The notes under the pieces were generated by a model that did not search any database, was not told the origin of the DNA, and saw only the letters and a list, made by a program, of their open reading frames with translations. From Rhodoferax sp. (GTDB lineage: Bacteria > Pseudomonadota > Gammaproteobacteria > Burkholderiales > Burkholderiaceae_C), in the NCBI GenBank assembly GCA_024236015.1, contig JACKLK010000004.1:186001-250000 (forward strand): a stretch of DNA of 64,000 nucleotides, read 5' to 3'. Positions 1-8,580 of the stretch are shown here, piece after piece. Each line of letters starts with the position of its first letter. Within the stretch, counting starts at the first letter, position 1. A program made the translations under genes and the position numbers.

Positions 1-1142
1 GCATGGCGCCGGTCGATGAAGAAGCGCGGATCGGAACGGGCCAGCTGCAGCAATGCCGGCTCGAGCGAGCGCAGCTGCTTGCGCACCGGCATCAGCAGCC
101 GCTCGTCGTTGACGAGCTGGTCGACCATCAGCCCGACCACCTCCTCGCCCAGCATGCGCCCGATCTGCTGGTTCTGCTCGCGCGAGCGGTTCTGGCCGAT
201 CGTGGCACCGCTCCTTGCGCCCGGACGGCCCATGGCGAGCTGGCGCACCGAGCGCTCCGCCAGGCGCTGCATCATCGGCTCGACCAGCTTGAGGTCCTGC
301 AAGGCCACCAAGGCACCGGGCACGGTATGGCTGAAATCCTGCATCGCCCCCAGATCGACCTTGGCATGCGGCTCGTTGCCGAGCAGCCGGCGCAGTTTCT
401 CGAGCGTCTGCATCGTGCGCTCGACCTCGCTTTGCGTCTTGCGTGCCCGCGCCGCCGCCGTGTCGCCCGACAGGTTGGGCGCCGGATCGACCGGCCGCAC
501 CCCCTGCGAGCGCATCCATTCGCAGGCCTCGCGGTAGAGCTGGCGCATGCCGACGCCCAGCGCGATCGCGCTCGGTCGCAGCAGGTCCATGCGCACCTCC
601 TCCACCGGGACCCAGGCCGTCAGCGTCTCCAGCAGCGCGCGGACGAAGGTTTCGGGCTTGAGCGGGTTGAGCGCCGACTGCACGGTGCTCCATCCCAGCA
701 AGGCACTGACCAGGGCATCGAACTGCGGCAACACGTCGTCGGTGGCGCGGATCACCTCCTGGCGCGCCAGCGCCAGTTCGATGTGCACCTCGATCTCGCG
801 GATGTCGAAGAAGCGCAGGTCCTCGAATCGAACGGCCTGGTTCAGCGCCAGGTCCTTGCCGCTGCTGTGGAACACCAGCCGGCGCAGCTCGGCGTCGAGC
901 GTGGCGCGCACCGCCGTGGATTCGGCGAGCAAGGCCTTGATCGCCGCCTTGGCCGCTTCGGTGGGCGCCTGCGCCAAAACGTCGCCGCCGGCATCGTCGA
1001 CGAGGCGCGCCAGCGCGGCCAGCACGTCGTCGGCCAGGCCGTTGGCCTGGTCCAGCACCAGCTCCAGGCAATCGGACAGGGTCGGGCGCGTGGGCGAGGC
1101 ATTGCTGGCCACGCCAATGCGCCGCAACCGGTATTTGCTCAT
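1..1142 (-). CDS. DUF1631 family protein (partial, C-terminus beyond window)
   Basis: An uninterrupted reading frame runs from the window edge to an ATG at 1142 (product begins MSKYRLRRIGVASNA). The roughly 380 residues visible look like the N-terminal part of a DUF1631 protein, a large family of unknown function in Beta- and Gammaproteobacteria that is sometimes mis-annotated as thymidine phosphorylase. A family-like stretch with GVGMRQLYREACEWM lies about 190 residues in. I see no membrane segment or signal peptide, so it is probably cytoplasmic. It is transcribed away from the helicase at 1494. Family assignment is by resemblance only; no biochemical role can be given. Confidence 0.7.
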   Translation of the reverse strand, partial: MSKYRLRRIGVASNASPTRPTLSDCLELVLDQANGLADDVLAALARLVDDAGGDVLAQAPTEAAKAAIKALLAESTAVRATLDAELRRLVFHSSGKDLALNQAVRFEDLRFFDIREIEVHIELALARQEVIRATDDVLPQFDALVSALLGWSTVQSALNPLKPETFVRALLETLTAWVPVEEVRMDLLRPSAIALGVGMRQLYREACEWMRSQGVRPVDPAPNLSGDTAAARARKTQSEVERTMQTLEKLRRLLGNEPHAKVDLGAMQDFSHTVPGALVALQDLKLVEPMMQRLAERSVRQLAMGRPGARSGATIGQNRSREQNQQIGRMLGEEVVGLMVDQLVNDERLLMPVRKQLRSLEPALLQLARSDPRFFIDRRH

Positions 1143-1493
1143 CGAATGCCCTTGTGTTCTCGCTTCACCTGGATGGCGCTCCTTGCGGCAGACTCCGTTC
1201 CTGCCCGAGCGGACCCCTTCCATTCTGACCACCAATGGTCGCACATGGCAAGGGGCCAATGCCGCGCCGGCCGCTTTTTGCGTCCACATGTCACCATCGC
1301 GGCAGGCCCCGCACGTATCCGTGCGACAATCCGTCCTGTTGCAGGCCTCCAGCTGCCTGCCATACCAGCGAATGCTGGGGACCACGCGTCTCGCCTGCGT
1401 CCCGCTTCTTTACTCTGTCTTCCCTTGACTGGACCGGCATCCCGATGCCGGCACGGGTCGACATGCCAAGCGCCCAGGACGGGTGCATCCAAA
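1143..1493. other. Intergenic region between divergent genes, with a small hairpin
   Basis: This 351-bp gap separates the DUF1631 gene (minus) from the RNA helicase (plus), so both promoters should lie here. I find no convincing -35/-10 pair. A 7-bp stem (CCGGCAT, loop CCCG, ATGCCGG) sits at 1434-1451 in the likely helicase leader. The helicase start has no clear Shine-Dalgarno sequence: AGGA lies about 15 nt upstream. No additional gene is supported. Confidence 0.5.
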
Positions 1494-3236
1494 ATGAACT
1501 TTGAAGATCTGAAACTGGCTCCGGCCATTGTCAAGGCCGTGCGCGAGCAGGGTTACGAAACCCCGACCGCCATCCAGGCACAGGCCATCCCGGTCGTGCT
1601 CGAGGGCCACGACCTGCTGGGCGGCGCGCAGACCGGCACCGGCAAGACTGCCGCCTTCGTGTTGCCGATGCTGCACAAGCTGAGCATGGCGCGCAGCGCG
1701 CAGAACAAATTCGGCGGTACCGGCATCCGCGCGCTGGTGCTGACCCCGACCCGCGAACTGGCGGCCCAGGTCGAGGAATCGGTCAAGACCTACGGCAAGT
1801 TCCTGCAGCTGTCGTCGACCGTCATCTTCGGCGGTGTCGGCATGAACCCGCAGATCAGCCGCGTCAAGTCCGGCATCGACATCCTGGTGGCCACGCCGGG
1901 CCGGCTGCTCGACCTGCTGCAGCAAGGCGTGCTGGACCTCGGCCAGGTGCAGATCCTGGTGCTCGACGAAGCCGACCGCATGCTCGACATGGGCTTCATC
2001 CACGACGTCAAGAAGGTGCTGGCCGTATTGCCCAAGGACAAGCAGAGCCTGCTGTTCTCGGCCACGTTCAGCGACGAGATCCGCGACCTCGCGGCGACCT
2101 TGCTGAAGAATCCGCAAAGCGTGCAGGTCACGCCGCGCAACACCACGGTGCAGCGCATCACGCAGACCATCCATCCGGTCGGTCGCGGCAAGAAGAAGGC
2201 CTTGCTGGCCCACATCATCAACGAACACAACTGGAGCCAGGTGCTGGTGTTCACCCGCACCAAGTTCGGCGCCAACAACGTGGCGGAGTTCCTCACCAAG
2301 AACGGCATCCACGCCATGGCCTTGCACGGCAACAAGAGCCAGGCCGCGCGCACGCAGGCGCTCGGCGGCTTCAAGACCGGCGAGATCCGGGCCCTGGTGG
2401 CCACCGACATCGCCGCGCGCGGCATCGACATCGACGAACTGCCCCACGTCGTGAACTACGACATCCCCAACGTCAGCGAAGACTATGTGCACCGCATCGG
2501 CCGCACCGGCCGTGCCGGCGCGGACGGCGCGGCGGTCAGCCTGGTGAGCCTGGACGAGGAAGGCTTCATGCACGACATCGAGCGTTTCACCAAGCAGGCC
2601 ATCCCGGTCCAGGTCATCGAAGGCTTCGGCCCGGAGCCGGGCGAGAAGGCCGAACCGATCGCCATGGGCCGCCAGACGATCTGGGGCGGCGCGGGCAAGC
2701 CGCCGAGCCGCGAGGTGATGATGGCCGCGGCCAAGGCAGCGCGCACCGAGATGCTGCAACGCGTCCGCGAGAACAAGGGCGCCAACGGCGGTCGCGCAGG
2801 CCAGGGTGCACGCCCGGCGGGCCGTGGCGGCAACCATGGCCCGGCGACGGGACGGGGCCCGGCACCCACCGGTGGCGGCGCGCATGCCGGCAACGGCCAG
2901 GGCCGTCGCAACGGCGGCGCCAACGGCCAGGGCCGGGGACCCGCGATGGACCGGCAACCCGATCCGCTGCGCAGCGCCGGAAACCCGCTCCCACGCAGCG
3001 GCGCACCGCGTGAACCCGATCCGATGCGCACCAGCGTCGACACGATGGCCGAACGCGGCGGGCAACGGCGTCGCAGCGGCGGCGGCGGATACGGTGGTGG
3101 TGGTGGCGGCGGTGGCCGCAGCGGAGGTGGTTATGGTGGTGGCGGCGGCGGTCGATCCGGTGGCTCGGGCGGTTATGGTGGCGGGGGCAACCGGTCTCGT
3201 GGGCCGGGAGGTTCTGGCGGCTCTTTCGGCCGATAG
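1494..3236 (+). CDS. rhlE: DEAD-box ATP-dependent RNA helicase, RhlE type
   Basis: The 580-residue product begins MNFEDLKLAPAIVKAV, the Q-motif region of RhlE-type helicases. Motifs in order are AQTGTGKTAAF (Walker A), PTRELAAQ, GG, TPGRLLD, DEAD (Walker B), SAT, and HRIGRTGRAG near residue 330. After the two RecA-like domains comes a long Gly/Arg/Asn-rich tail of about 180 residues ending in GGGYGGGGG-type repeats, a low-complexity RNA-binding extension common in betaproteobacterial RhlE. The family remodels RNA in ribosome assembly, mRNA decay or cold response. The frame stays open far upstream, but homology begins only at this ATG. The final 62 nt overlap the next gene in another frame. 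Confidence 0.92.
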   Translation: MNFEDLKLAPAIVKAVREQGYETPTAIQAQAIPVVLEGHDLLGGAQTGTGKTAAFVLPMLHKLSMARSAQNKFGGTGIRALVLTPTRELAAQVEESVKTYGKFLQLSSTVIFGGVGMNPQISRVKSGIDILVATPGRLLDLLQQGVLDLGQVQILVLDEADRMLDMGFIHDVKKVLAVLPKDKQSLLFSATFSDEIRDLAATLLKNPQSVQVTPRNTTVQRITQTIHPVGRGKKKALLAHIINEHNWSQVLVFTRTKFGANNVAEFLTKNGIHAMALHGNKSQAARTQALGGFKTGEIRALVATDIAARGIDIDELPHVVNYDIPNVSEDYVHRIGRTGRAGADGAAVSLVSLDEEGFMHDIERFTKQAIPVQVIEGFGPEPGEKAEPIAMGRQTIWGGAGKPPSREVMMAAAKAARTEMLQRVRENKGANGGRAGQGARPAGRGGNHGPATGRGPAPTGGGAHAGNGQGRRNGGANGQGRGPAMDRQPDPLRSAGNPLPRSGAPREPDPMRTSVDTMAERGGQRRRSGGGGYGGGGGGGGRSGGGYGGGGGGRSGGSGGYGGGGNRSRGPGGSGGSFGR

Positions 3237-3804
3237 ACGTTACCGCGCCATTCACGTCGTCGGGCGCCGTGCGCCCGCGACCGATGATGCGCGGGTCCGC
3301 TTCCATGCGGTCGACTTCGACCGCTTGCCGGCGCTGCCGGCCGTGGACGACGTCTTCATCGCGCTGGGCACGACGATCAAGGTCGCCGGCAGCCAGGCCG
3401 CATTCCGCGCCGTCGATCACGACGCCGTGCTGGCGCTGGCACGCCAGGCCCGGGGCTCCGGTGCCACGCGGCTGGCCGTCGTCAGCGCCATGGGCGCCGA
3501 CGCACACTCGCGCATCTTCTACAACCGGGTCAAGGGCGAGACCGAAGACGACCTGCGCCAGCTGGGTTACGACACCCTGGTGATCGCCCGGCCCTCGCTG
3601 CTGGTCGGCGACCGCGGTGCACTGGCGCAACCCACGCGCTGGGGCGAACGTATCGGCCAGCTGGGCATGGCGCTGTTCGCACCGCTGATTCCGGCCGACT
3701 ACCGCGCCATTGCGGCGTCACGCGTCGCCACGGCGATGCTGCGTACGCTGGCGGCCGGCAAGCCCGGCACGCAGGTGCTGCTGTCGGGGGCGATGCAGGC
3801 CTGA
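3175..3804 (+). CDS. NAD(P)-binding Rossmann-fold protein (YbjT/HIM1-like)
   Basis: The 209-residue product begins MVAGATGLVGREVLAAL, a first beta strand plus Gly-rich dinucleotide loop at its very N-terminus. Later motifs (VFIALGTTIKVAGS, VVSAMGAD, FYNRVKGETEDDL, RPSLLVGDR) match the atypical SDR/NmrA-like group related to oxidoreductases near HTATIP2/YbjT. Because the Gly loop must be included, the start can be no later than 3175; an in-frame ATG at 3133 is the only near alternative. The gene therefore starts inside the helicase tail, overlapping it by 62 nt in the +1 frame. Substrate unknown. It converges with the dioxygenase gene 19 bp downstream. Confidence 0.75.
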   Translation: MVAGATGLVGREVLAALSADRRYRAIHVVGRRAPATDDARVRFHAVDFDRLPALPAVDDVFIALGTTIKVAGSQAAFRAVDHDAVLALARQARGSGATRLAVVSAMGADAHSRIFYNRVKGETEDDLRQLGYDTLVIARPSLLVGDRGALAQPTRWGERIGQLGMALFAPLIPADYRAIAASRVATAMLRTLAAGKPGTQVLLSGAMQA

Positions 3805-3823
3805 AGCGCTGCCGTGCGGCGGG

Positions 3824-4633
3824 TCAGTGCCCGACGCGCAGATCGTTGCGTCCGGAGCGGTCCTGCCCGCGCAGCAGCCACAAGGGCCGGCGCGCAAAGG
3901 CCACCGGCACGCCCGACTTGCCGTCGACCGGATTGAGGTCGCGCTCGAACACCGACGTTGCCGGCATGTAGCGCAGCGCCACGCCGGTGCGGCGCTGGGT
4001 CGAACGGTTGACGCGCGCGCCGTGGATCATGAACACGTCGTGCATCGACATCTGTCCCGGTTGCAGCTCGATGTCGACCGCGCTCGCCTCGTCGAAACTC
4101 GCCTCGTCGGTACGGGCCTGCAGCACCAGGTCCTGGCGCTCCTCGACCAGGTGCGGATGGCAGGTCGCCGAACGGTGCGATCCCGGGATCACGCGCAGGC
4201 AGCCGTTGTCGCGCGTGGACGGATCGATCGCGACCCAGACCGTGCAATTGGCCAGCGGCCGGATCGGCCAGTAGTGGCCGTCCTGGTGCCAAGGCGTCTC
4301 CAGGCCGTCTCCGGCCGGCTTGCAGAACACATGGCAACCCCACAGGATGATGTCCGGCCCGATCACCTGTTCGACCATGTCCAGGATGTCGGGGTCGCGC
4401 GCCAGTTCCAGGAAGGCCGGATGTCCGCGTACGCCCTCGACGTTGGGCCCGCCGTCCGGACCCATGACATGGGCACTGACCAGTTTTTCCGGCCGCACGT
4501 CGGGATTGATCCGGATCAGTTCCTCCAGCGCGGCGCGCAATCCGTCGGTGCGCGCCGTGCCCAGGCGAAACGAGGGAACCAGATAACCCTGGTCGCGGTA
4601 CTGGGCGATCTCGTCCGGGTTCAGGCGGGCCAT
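3824..4633 (-). CDS. Phytanoyl-CoA dioxygenase (PhyH) family protein
   Basis: This 269-residue protein resembles the PhyH group of Fe(II)/2-oxoglutarate oxygenases. The expected HxD pair is in PWHQDGHYW (about residue 135), with a distal His in FMIHGARVNRS and an Arg about ten residues later as candidate 2-oxoglutarate ligand. It is the last gene of the minus-strand operon that begins at 11707, 52 bp after the cupin gene. An AGAGGAGA ribosome site lies 8 nt before the ATG. Bacterial PhyH proteins hydroxylate varied small molecules (ectoine, phosphonates, unusual sugars). Its place behind an ABC sugar importer suggests it acts on the imported compound, but that is inference. Confidence 0.85.
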   Translation of the reverse strand: MARLNPDEIAQYRDQGYLVPSFRLGTARTDGLRAALEELIRINPDVRPEKLVSAHVMGPDGGPNVEGVRGHPAFLELARDPDILDMVEQVIGPDIILWGCHVFCKPAGDGLETPWHQDGHYWPIRPLANCTVWVAIDPSTRDNGCLRVIPGSHRSATCHPHLVEERQDLVLQARTDEASFDEASAVDIELQPGQMSMHDVFMIHGARVNRSTQRRTGVALRYMPATSVFERDLNPVDGKSGVPVAFARRPLWLLRGQDRSGRNDLRVGH

Positions 4634-4685
4634 GGGGGCAGTCTCCTCTTGCGGGTTGCGGCAGATGCGTCTGTCGTCGATGGTG

Positions 4686-5069
4686 TCAGTCGCGCACGAA
4701 CAAGGTCACCAGCGGATCGGGCCCGACCTGCCGGCTCCAGTGCCCATGCACCTGGGCGTCGAAGCTCGCGCCGTCGGGCAACACGTCGGCCGAATAGAAA
4801 TGCTGGCCCGGCCCGAACACGCGCGAGGCGCCGCCCTGCAGTCCGATCTCCATCTGCCCGCCCAGGATGAACACCCATTGTGGCGTGCCGGTGCAATGGA
4901 ACTGGCTGCGAAAGCCCACGGGGCTGTGGCGCAGCTGATAGCCGCCGGACGCGAACAGCGCCGACAGCATCGACTGCGGCGTGCCCTGGTCCAGCGTGAC
5001 GGTCTCGTCGCGGAAACGGGCCCGCCCGTCGGTGTCGGTGAACAGAATGGTCTTGGTGAAGGTGGTCAA
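4686..5069 (-). CDS. Cupin-domain protein, TTG start
   Basis: A small 127-residue single-domain protein. The central region (QWVFILGGQMEIGLQGG, then FGPGQHFYSADVLPDG) matches the two conserved cupin motifs, with candidate metal ligands H90 and H107 (HGHWS). I place the start at TTG 5069: an AGGAG sits 6 nt upstream and no in-frame ATG exists near it. An out-of-frame ATG in between reads only ATG-CGT-TGA and stops on top of the TTG. It lies between the gluconokinase and dioxygenase genes in one operon. Possible roles are sugar isomerase, dioxygenase or binding protein; none can be chosen from sequence alone. Confidence 0.78.
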   Translation of the reverse strand: MTTFTKTILFTDTDGRARFRDETVTLDQGTPQSMLSALFASGGYQLRHSPVGFRSQFHCTGTPQWVFILGGQMEIGLQGGASRVFGPGQHFYSADVLPDGASFDAQVHGHWSRQVGPDPLVTLFVRD

Positions 5070-5090
5070 CGCATGCTCCTGTGAATCGGC

Positions 5091-5627
5091 TCAGGCGCCG
5101 GAGGCGGCCGCCGTTGCCTGTTGCAGCCGGGCCAGTATCCGGACCACGACCGTCTCGGGCGAGTCGGCGATGTCGAACGCCATCGCGCGTTCGTCCGGCC
5201 CGGGCGGCTCCAGTATCGCCAGTTGGCTGTCGAGCAGCGACGCCGGCATGTAATGCCCCACCCGCTCGGCCGTGCGCCGGGCCAGCAGGTCCGGCGCGCC
5301 ATGCAGATGGATGAGCTGAAGGTCCGGCGCACCGCGCCGCAACACATCGCGATAGGCACGCTTGAGCGCCGAACACGACACCACGACACCGGCCGCCTGC
5401 GCGTGGGCCTGCGCCAGCCGCTGCGAGATCGCCTCGAGCCAGTCGCGCCGCTGCTCGTCCGACAGCGGCGTGCCCGAGCGCATGCGCTCGACGTTCTCCG
5501 GCGAATGCAGGTCGTCACCTTCGACGTAGGGCAGGCCCAGCGCCTGCGCCAGCATCAGGCCGACCGTGCTCTTGCCGCAGCCCGACACCCCCATCACGAC
5601 CATCCGTACCGGCTGCATCGCGCTCAT
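5091..5627 (-). CDS. gntK: Gluconokinase (GntK family)
   Basis: The 178-residue product has a P-loop GVSGCGKST close to its N-terminus, followed by EGDDLHSPENVERMRSG and the family block SCSALKRAYRD, all typical of thermoresistant gluconokinases that make 6-phosphogluconate from gluconate and ATP. Length matches the family. Starts at GTG 5639, ATG 5627 and ATG 5618 are all possible; none has a good ribosome site, and I chose the first ATG. It sits 24 bp after the importer ATPase gene and 21 bp before the cupin. This supports a sugar or sugar-acid substrate for the operon. Confidence 0.88.
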   Translation of the reverse strand: MSAMQPVRMVVMGVSGCGKSTVGLMLAQALGLPYVEGDDLHSPENVERMRSGTPLSDEQRRDWLEAISQRLAQAHAQAAGVVVSCSALKRAYRDVLRRGAPDLQLIHLHGAPDLLARRTAERVGHYMPASLLDSQLAILEPPGPDERAMAFDIADSPETVVVRILARLQQATAAASGA

Positions 5628-5651
5628 CGATCGTCGCACCGGCGGATGCTG

Positions 5652-6722
<1,071 letters not shown>

Positions 6723-6777
6723 GTTGTTCCCCGTTGACTGGGTTGGATGCGGTTGTTCGGGTTGCCGGTGCCGGGGC

Positions 6778-7632
6778 TCAGCTCTTGACGGCGCCGGCGG
6801 TCAGGCCCGACACCATGTAGCGCTTGAAGGCGTAGTAGATCGCGGCCGGCGGCAAGGCATAGATGAATCCGGTTGCCATCAGCAGTTCCCACGGCGAGTC
6901 GTCGGCCGCCAGGAAGTTGCCCAGTGCCACCGCCAGCGGCAGGTCGGTTTCCTTGGACAGCAGCAGGAAGCCGTACAGGTATTCGTTCCAGGCCAGCAGC
7001 AAGGCGTAGGTTCCCACGGCCACCAGCGACGGCACCATCAGCGGGACGTAGACCAGCCAGAACAACTGCATCGGGCTGGCGCCGTCGATGCGCGCCGCCT
7101 CGTCCAGTTCCCAGGGCAGCTTGTCGGAGGCCTGCTTGAGCACCCAGATGCAATACGGCGACGCGATCGTGACCATGGCCAGCACCATCGACCAGCGGTT
7201 GTTCAGCAAGCCGTAGATGGCCATGGTCTTGTACATCGGCACGGCCAGGAAGGCGGCCGGGATGAAATAGGTGAACAAGGCCATGTTCATCACCGTGCGT
7301 CCGCCGCGGACCTTGAGCCGGCTGATGGCGAACGCCGCGGTCGTCGCGACGAACAGCGTGATGACCCCGGTGGCGACCGCGATCATCAGCGAATTGCCCA
7401 GTTGCTGCCAGAAGTGGTAGAGGTAGAAGTGCTTCTGGTGGAACACGAAATCGAAGTTCTGCAAGGTCGGATTCGTCGGCCACAACTGGCCGGACGTGGC
7501 CTTGTCGCGCGGCGAGATCGCGAACAGCAGCAGGTGGTAGACCGGGATCAGCGTCCAGATCACGACCGGGATGCCGACCAGCAGCAGGCGCGCTTCGGCC
7601 GATACCTTGCGCCAGGACAGGCCCTTGCTCAT
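6778..7632 (-). CDS. Sugar ABC transporter permease (MalG type)
   Basis: A 284-residue inner-membrane permease with about six hydrophobic segments. The EAA loop that docks with the ATPase is recognisable in the last third (ELDEAARIDGASPMQLFWLV). It is the second permease of a CUT1 importer. Its ATG overlaps the stop of the preceding permease (ATGA), indicating coupled translation. The C-terminus GLTAGAVKS is typical of MalG-like proteins. Substrate cannot be read from the permease. Confidence 0.92.
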   Translation of the reverse strand: MSKGLSWRKVSAEARLLLVGIPVVIWTLIPVYHLLLFAISPRDKATSGQLWPTNPTLQNFDFVFHQKHFYLYHFWQQLGNSLMIAVATGVITLFVATTAAFAISRLKVRGGRTVMNMALFTYFIPAAFLAVPMYKTMAIYGLLNNRWSMVLAMVTIASPYCIWVLKQASDKLPWELDEAARIDGASPMQLFWLVYVPLMVPSLVAVGTYALLLAWNEYLYGFLLLSKETDLPLAVALGNFLAADDSPWELLMATGFIYALPPAAIYYAFKRYMVSGLTAGAVKS

Positions 7633-8483
7633 TTGGACAACCTCTTCATCATCACGTACACCAGGGGCAGGACAAAAGGCAGGGCCACGACGATGCTGGC
7701 CATCGCCAGTTCGATCTGGTCCAGCCGCAAGTAACGGATACCGAGCGTGGCCAGCACATGGGTCAGGTCGGCCGGTCCGCCGCCGGTGAGCAGGTAGACG
7801 CTGTTGAAGTCACCCAGCGTCCAGATCATCGACAACAAGGTCGACGTCAGGTAGATGCCCTTCATCGACGGCCAGGTGATGAAGCGGAACTTCTGCCAGC
7901 GTGTCGCACCGTCGACGCTGGCCGCCTCGTATTGCTCGGACGGGATCGCCATGCGCCCGGCCAGCAGGATCAGGGTCCAGAACGGCAACGACTTCCAGAT
8001 GTGCATCAGCATCGCCAGCGTCAGGCCCAGCGTCGGGTCGTTGAGCCAGTTCGGGCCGTCCTTGAACGTGAGCTTGAAGATCAGCGTGTTGATGACGCCC
8101 CACTCGGGGTTGAGCATGAAGCGCGCCGACAGGATGGTCGGAATCGACGGCACGGCCCACGGCAGGATGAACAGCAGCGCGACGATCTTGATCCACCAGC
8201 GGGTGTGGATGAAGAAGCCGGACAGGCCGAGCGCGATCACCATCTTCAGGTTGACCGCGACGACGACGAAGATCAGGGTGTTGATCGCGGTACGGAAAAA
8301 CACCGGGTCGGCAAACAGCTTGACGTAGTTCTGCGGGTCGCGTGCCAGGTACAGGCCGTAGCTGACCGGGTACAACACGAGCAGCAGGAACACGACGATG
8401 TAGGGCAGCACCATCAGGCGGCCCCAGTTCTGCCAGGTACTGGCCGGGCGTCGGGACGGCATTGCGGCTATGGCTTGGGCCAT
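7629..8483 (-). CDS. Sugar ABC transporter permease (MalF type)
   Basis: A 284-residue membrane permease with six predicted helices and an EAA loop near residue 200 (QYEAASVDGATRWQKFRFI), the partner of the MalG-type permease. AGGAG lies 9 nt before the ATG. It is separated from the binding-protein gene upstream by 97 bp that contain a very stable hairpin (8532-8563), so its mRNA is likely less abundant than that of the binding protein. It overlaps the next permease by 4 nt. Confidence 0.92.
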   Translation of the reverse strand: MAQAIAAMPSRRPASTWQNWGRLMVLPYIVVFLLLVLYPVSYGLYLARDPQNYVKLFADPVFFRTAINTLIFVVVAVNLKMVIALGLSGFFIHTRWWIKIVALLFILPWAVPSIPTILSARFMLNPEWGVINTLIFKLTFKDGPNWLNDPTLGLTLAMLMHIWKSLPFWTLILLAGRMAIPSEQYEAASVDGATRWQKFRFITWPSMKGIYLTSTLLSMIWTLGDFNSVYLLTGGGPADLTHVLATLGIRYLRLDQIELAMASIVVALPFVLPLVYVMMKRLSK

Positions 8484-8531
8484 GGGCTCGTGCTCCTGCG
8501 AAGAATCGACATGGGTGGGGTTGGTGGTACG

Positions 8532-8563
8532 GCCCGGCGCCGCGCCGATGCGCGGCGCCGGGC
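8532..8563 (-). promoter_or_regulatory. Intergenic stem-loop between binding-protein and permease genes
   Basis: A perfect 13-bp inverted repeat (GCCCGGCGCCGCG / CGCGGCGCCGGGC) with a 6-nt loop, 18 bp downstream of the binding-protein stop and with no U-tract after it. Hairpins at this exact place in sugar importer operons, as between malE and malF, protect the upstream mRNA from 3' decay and raise binding-protein yield. The structure is seen; the role is inferred. Confidence 0.65.
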
Positions 8564-8580
8564 TCGTCCCAGCCGTGGGC

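Noticed and set aside
1434..1451. Cold-shock or riboswitch element in the helicase leader
   Set aside because: Only a simple 7-bp stem is visible, with no known aptamer features; reported merely as a hairpin within the intergenic region.
3..1493. Upstream in-frame extension of the RNA helicase by about 500 codons
   Set aside because: The extension lies antisense to the DUF1631 gene and has no helicase homology; the conserved Q-motif begins at the ATG at 1494.
3060..3236. GGT/GGC-rich stretch as a tandem repeat or CRISPR-like array
   Set aside because: It is codon-level low complexity encoding the Gly-rich helicase tail; units are irregular and there are no spacers.
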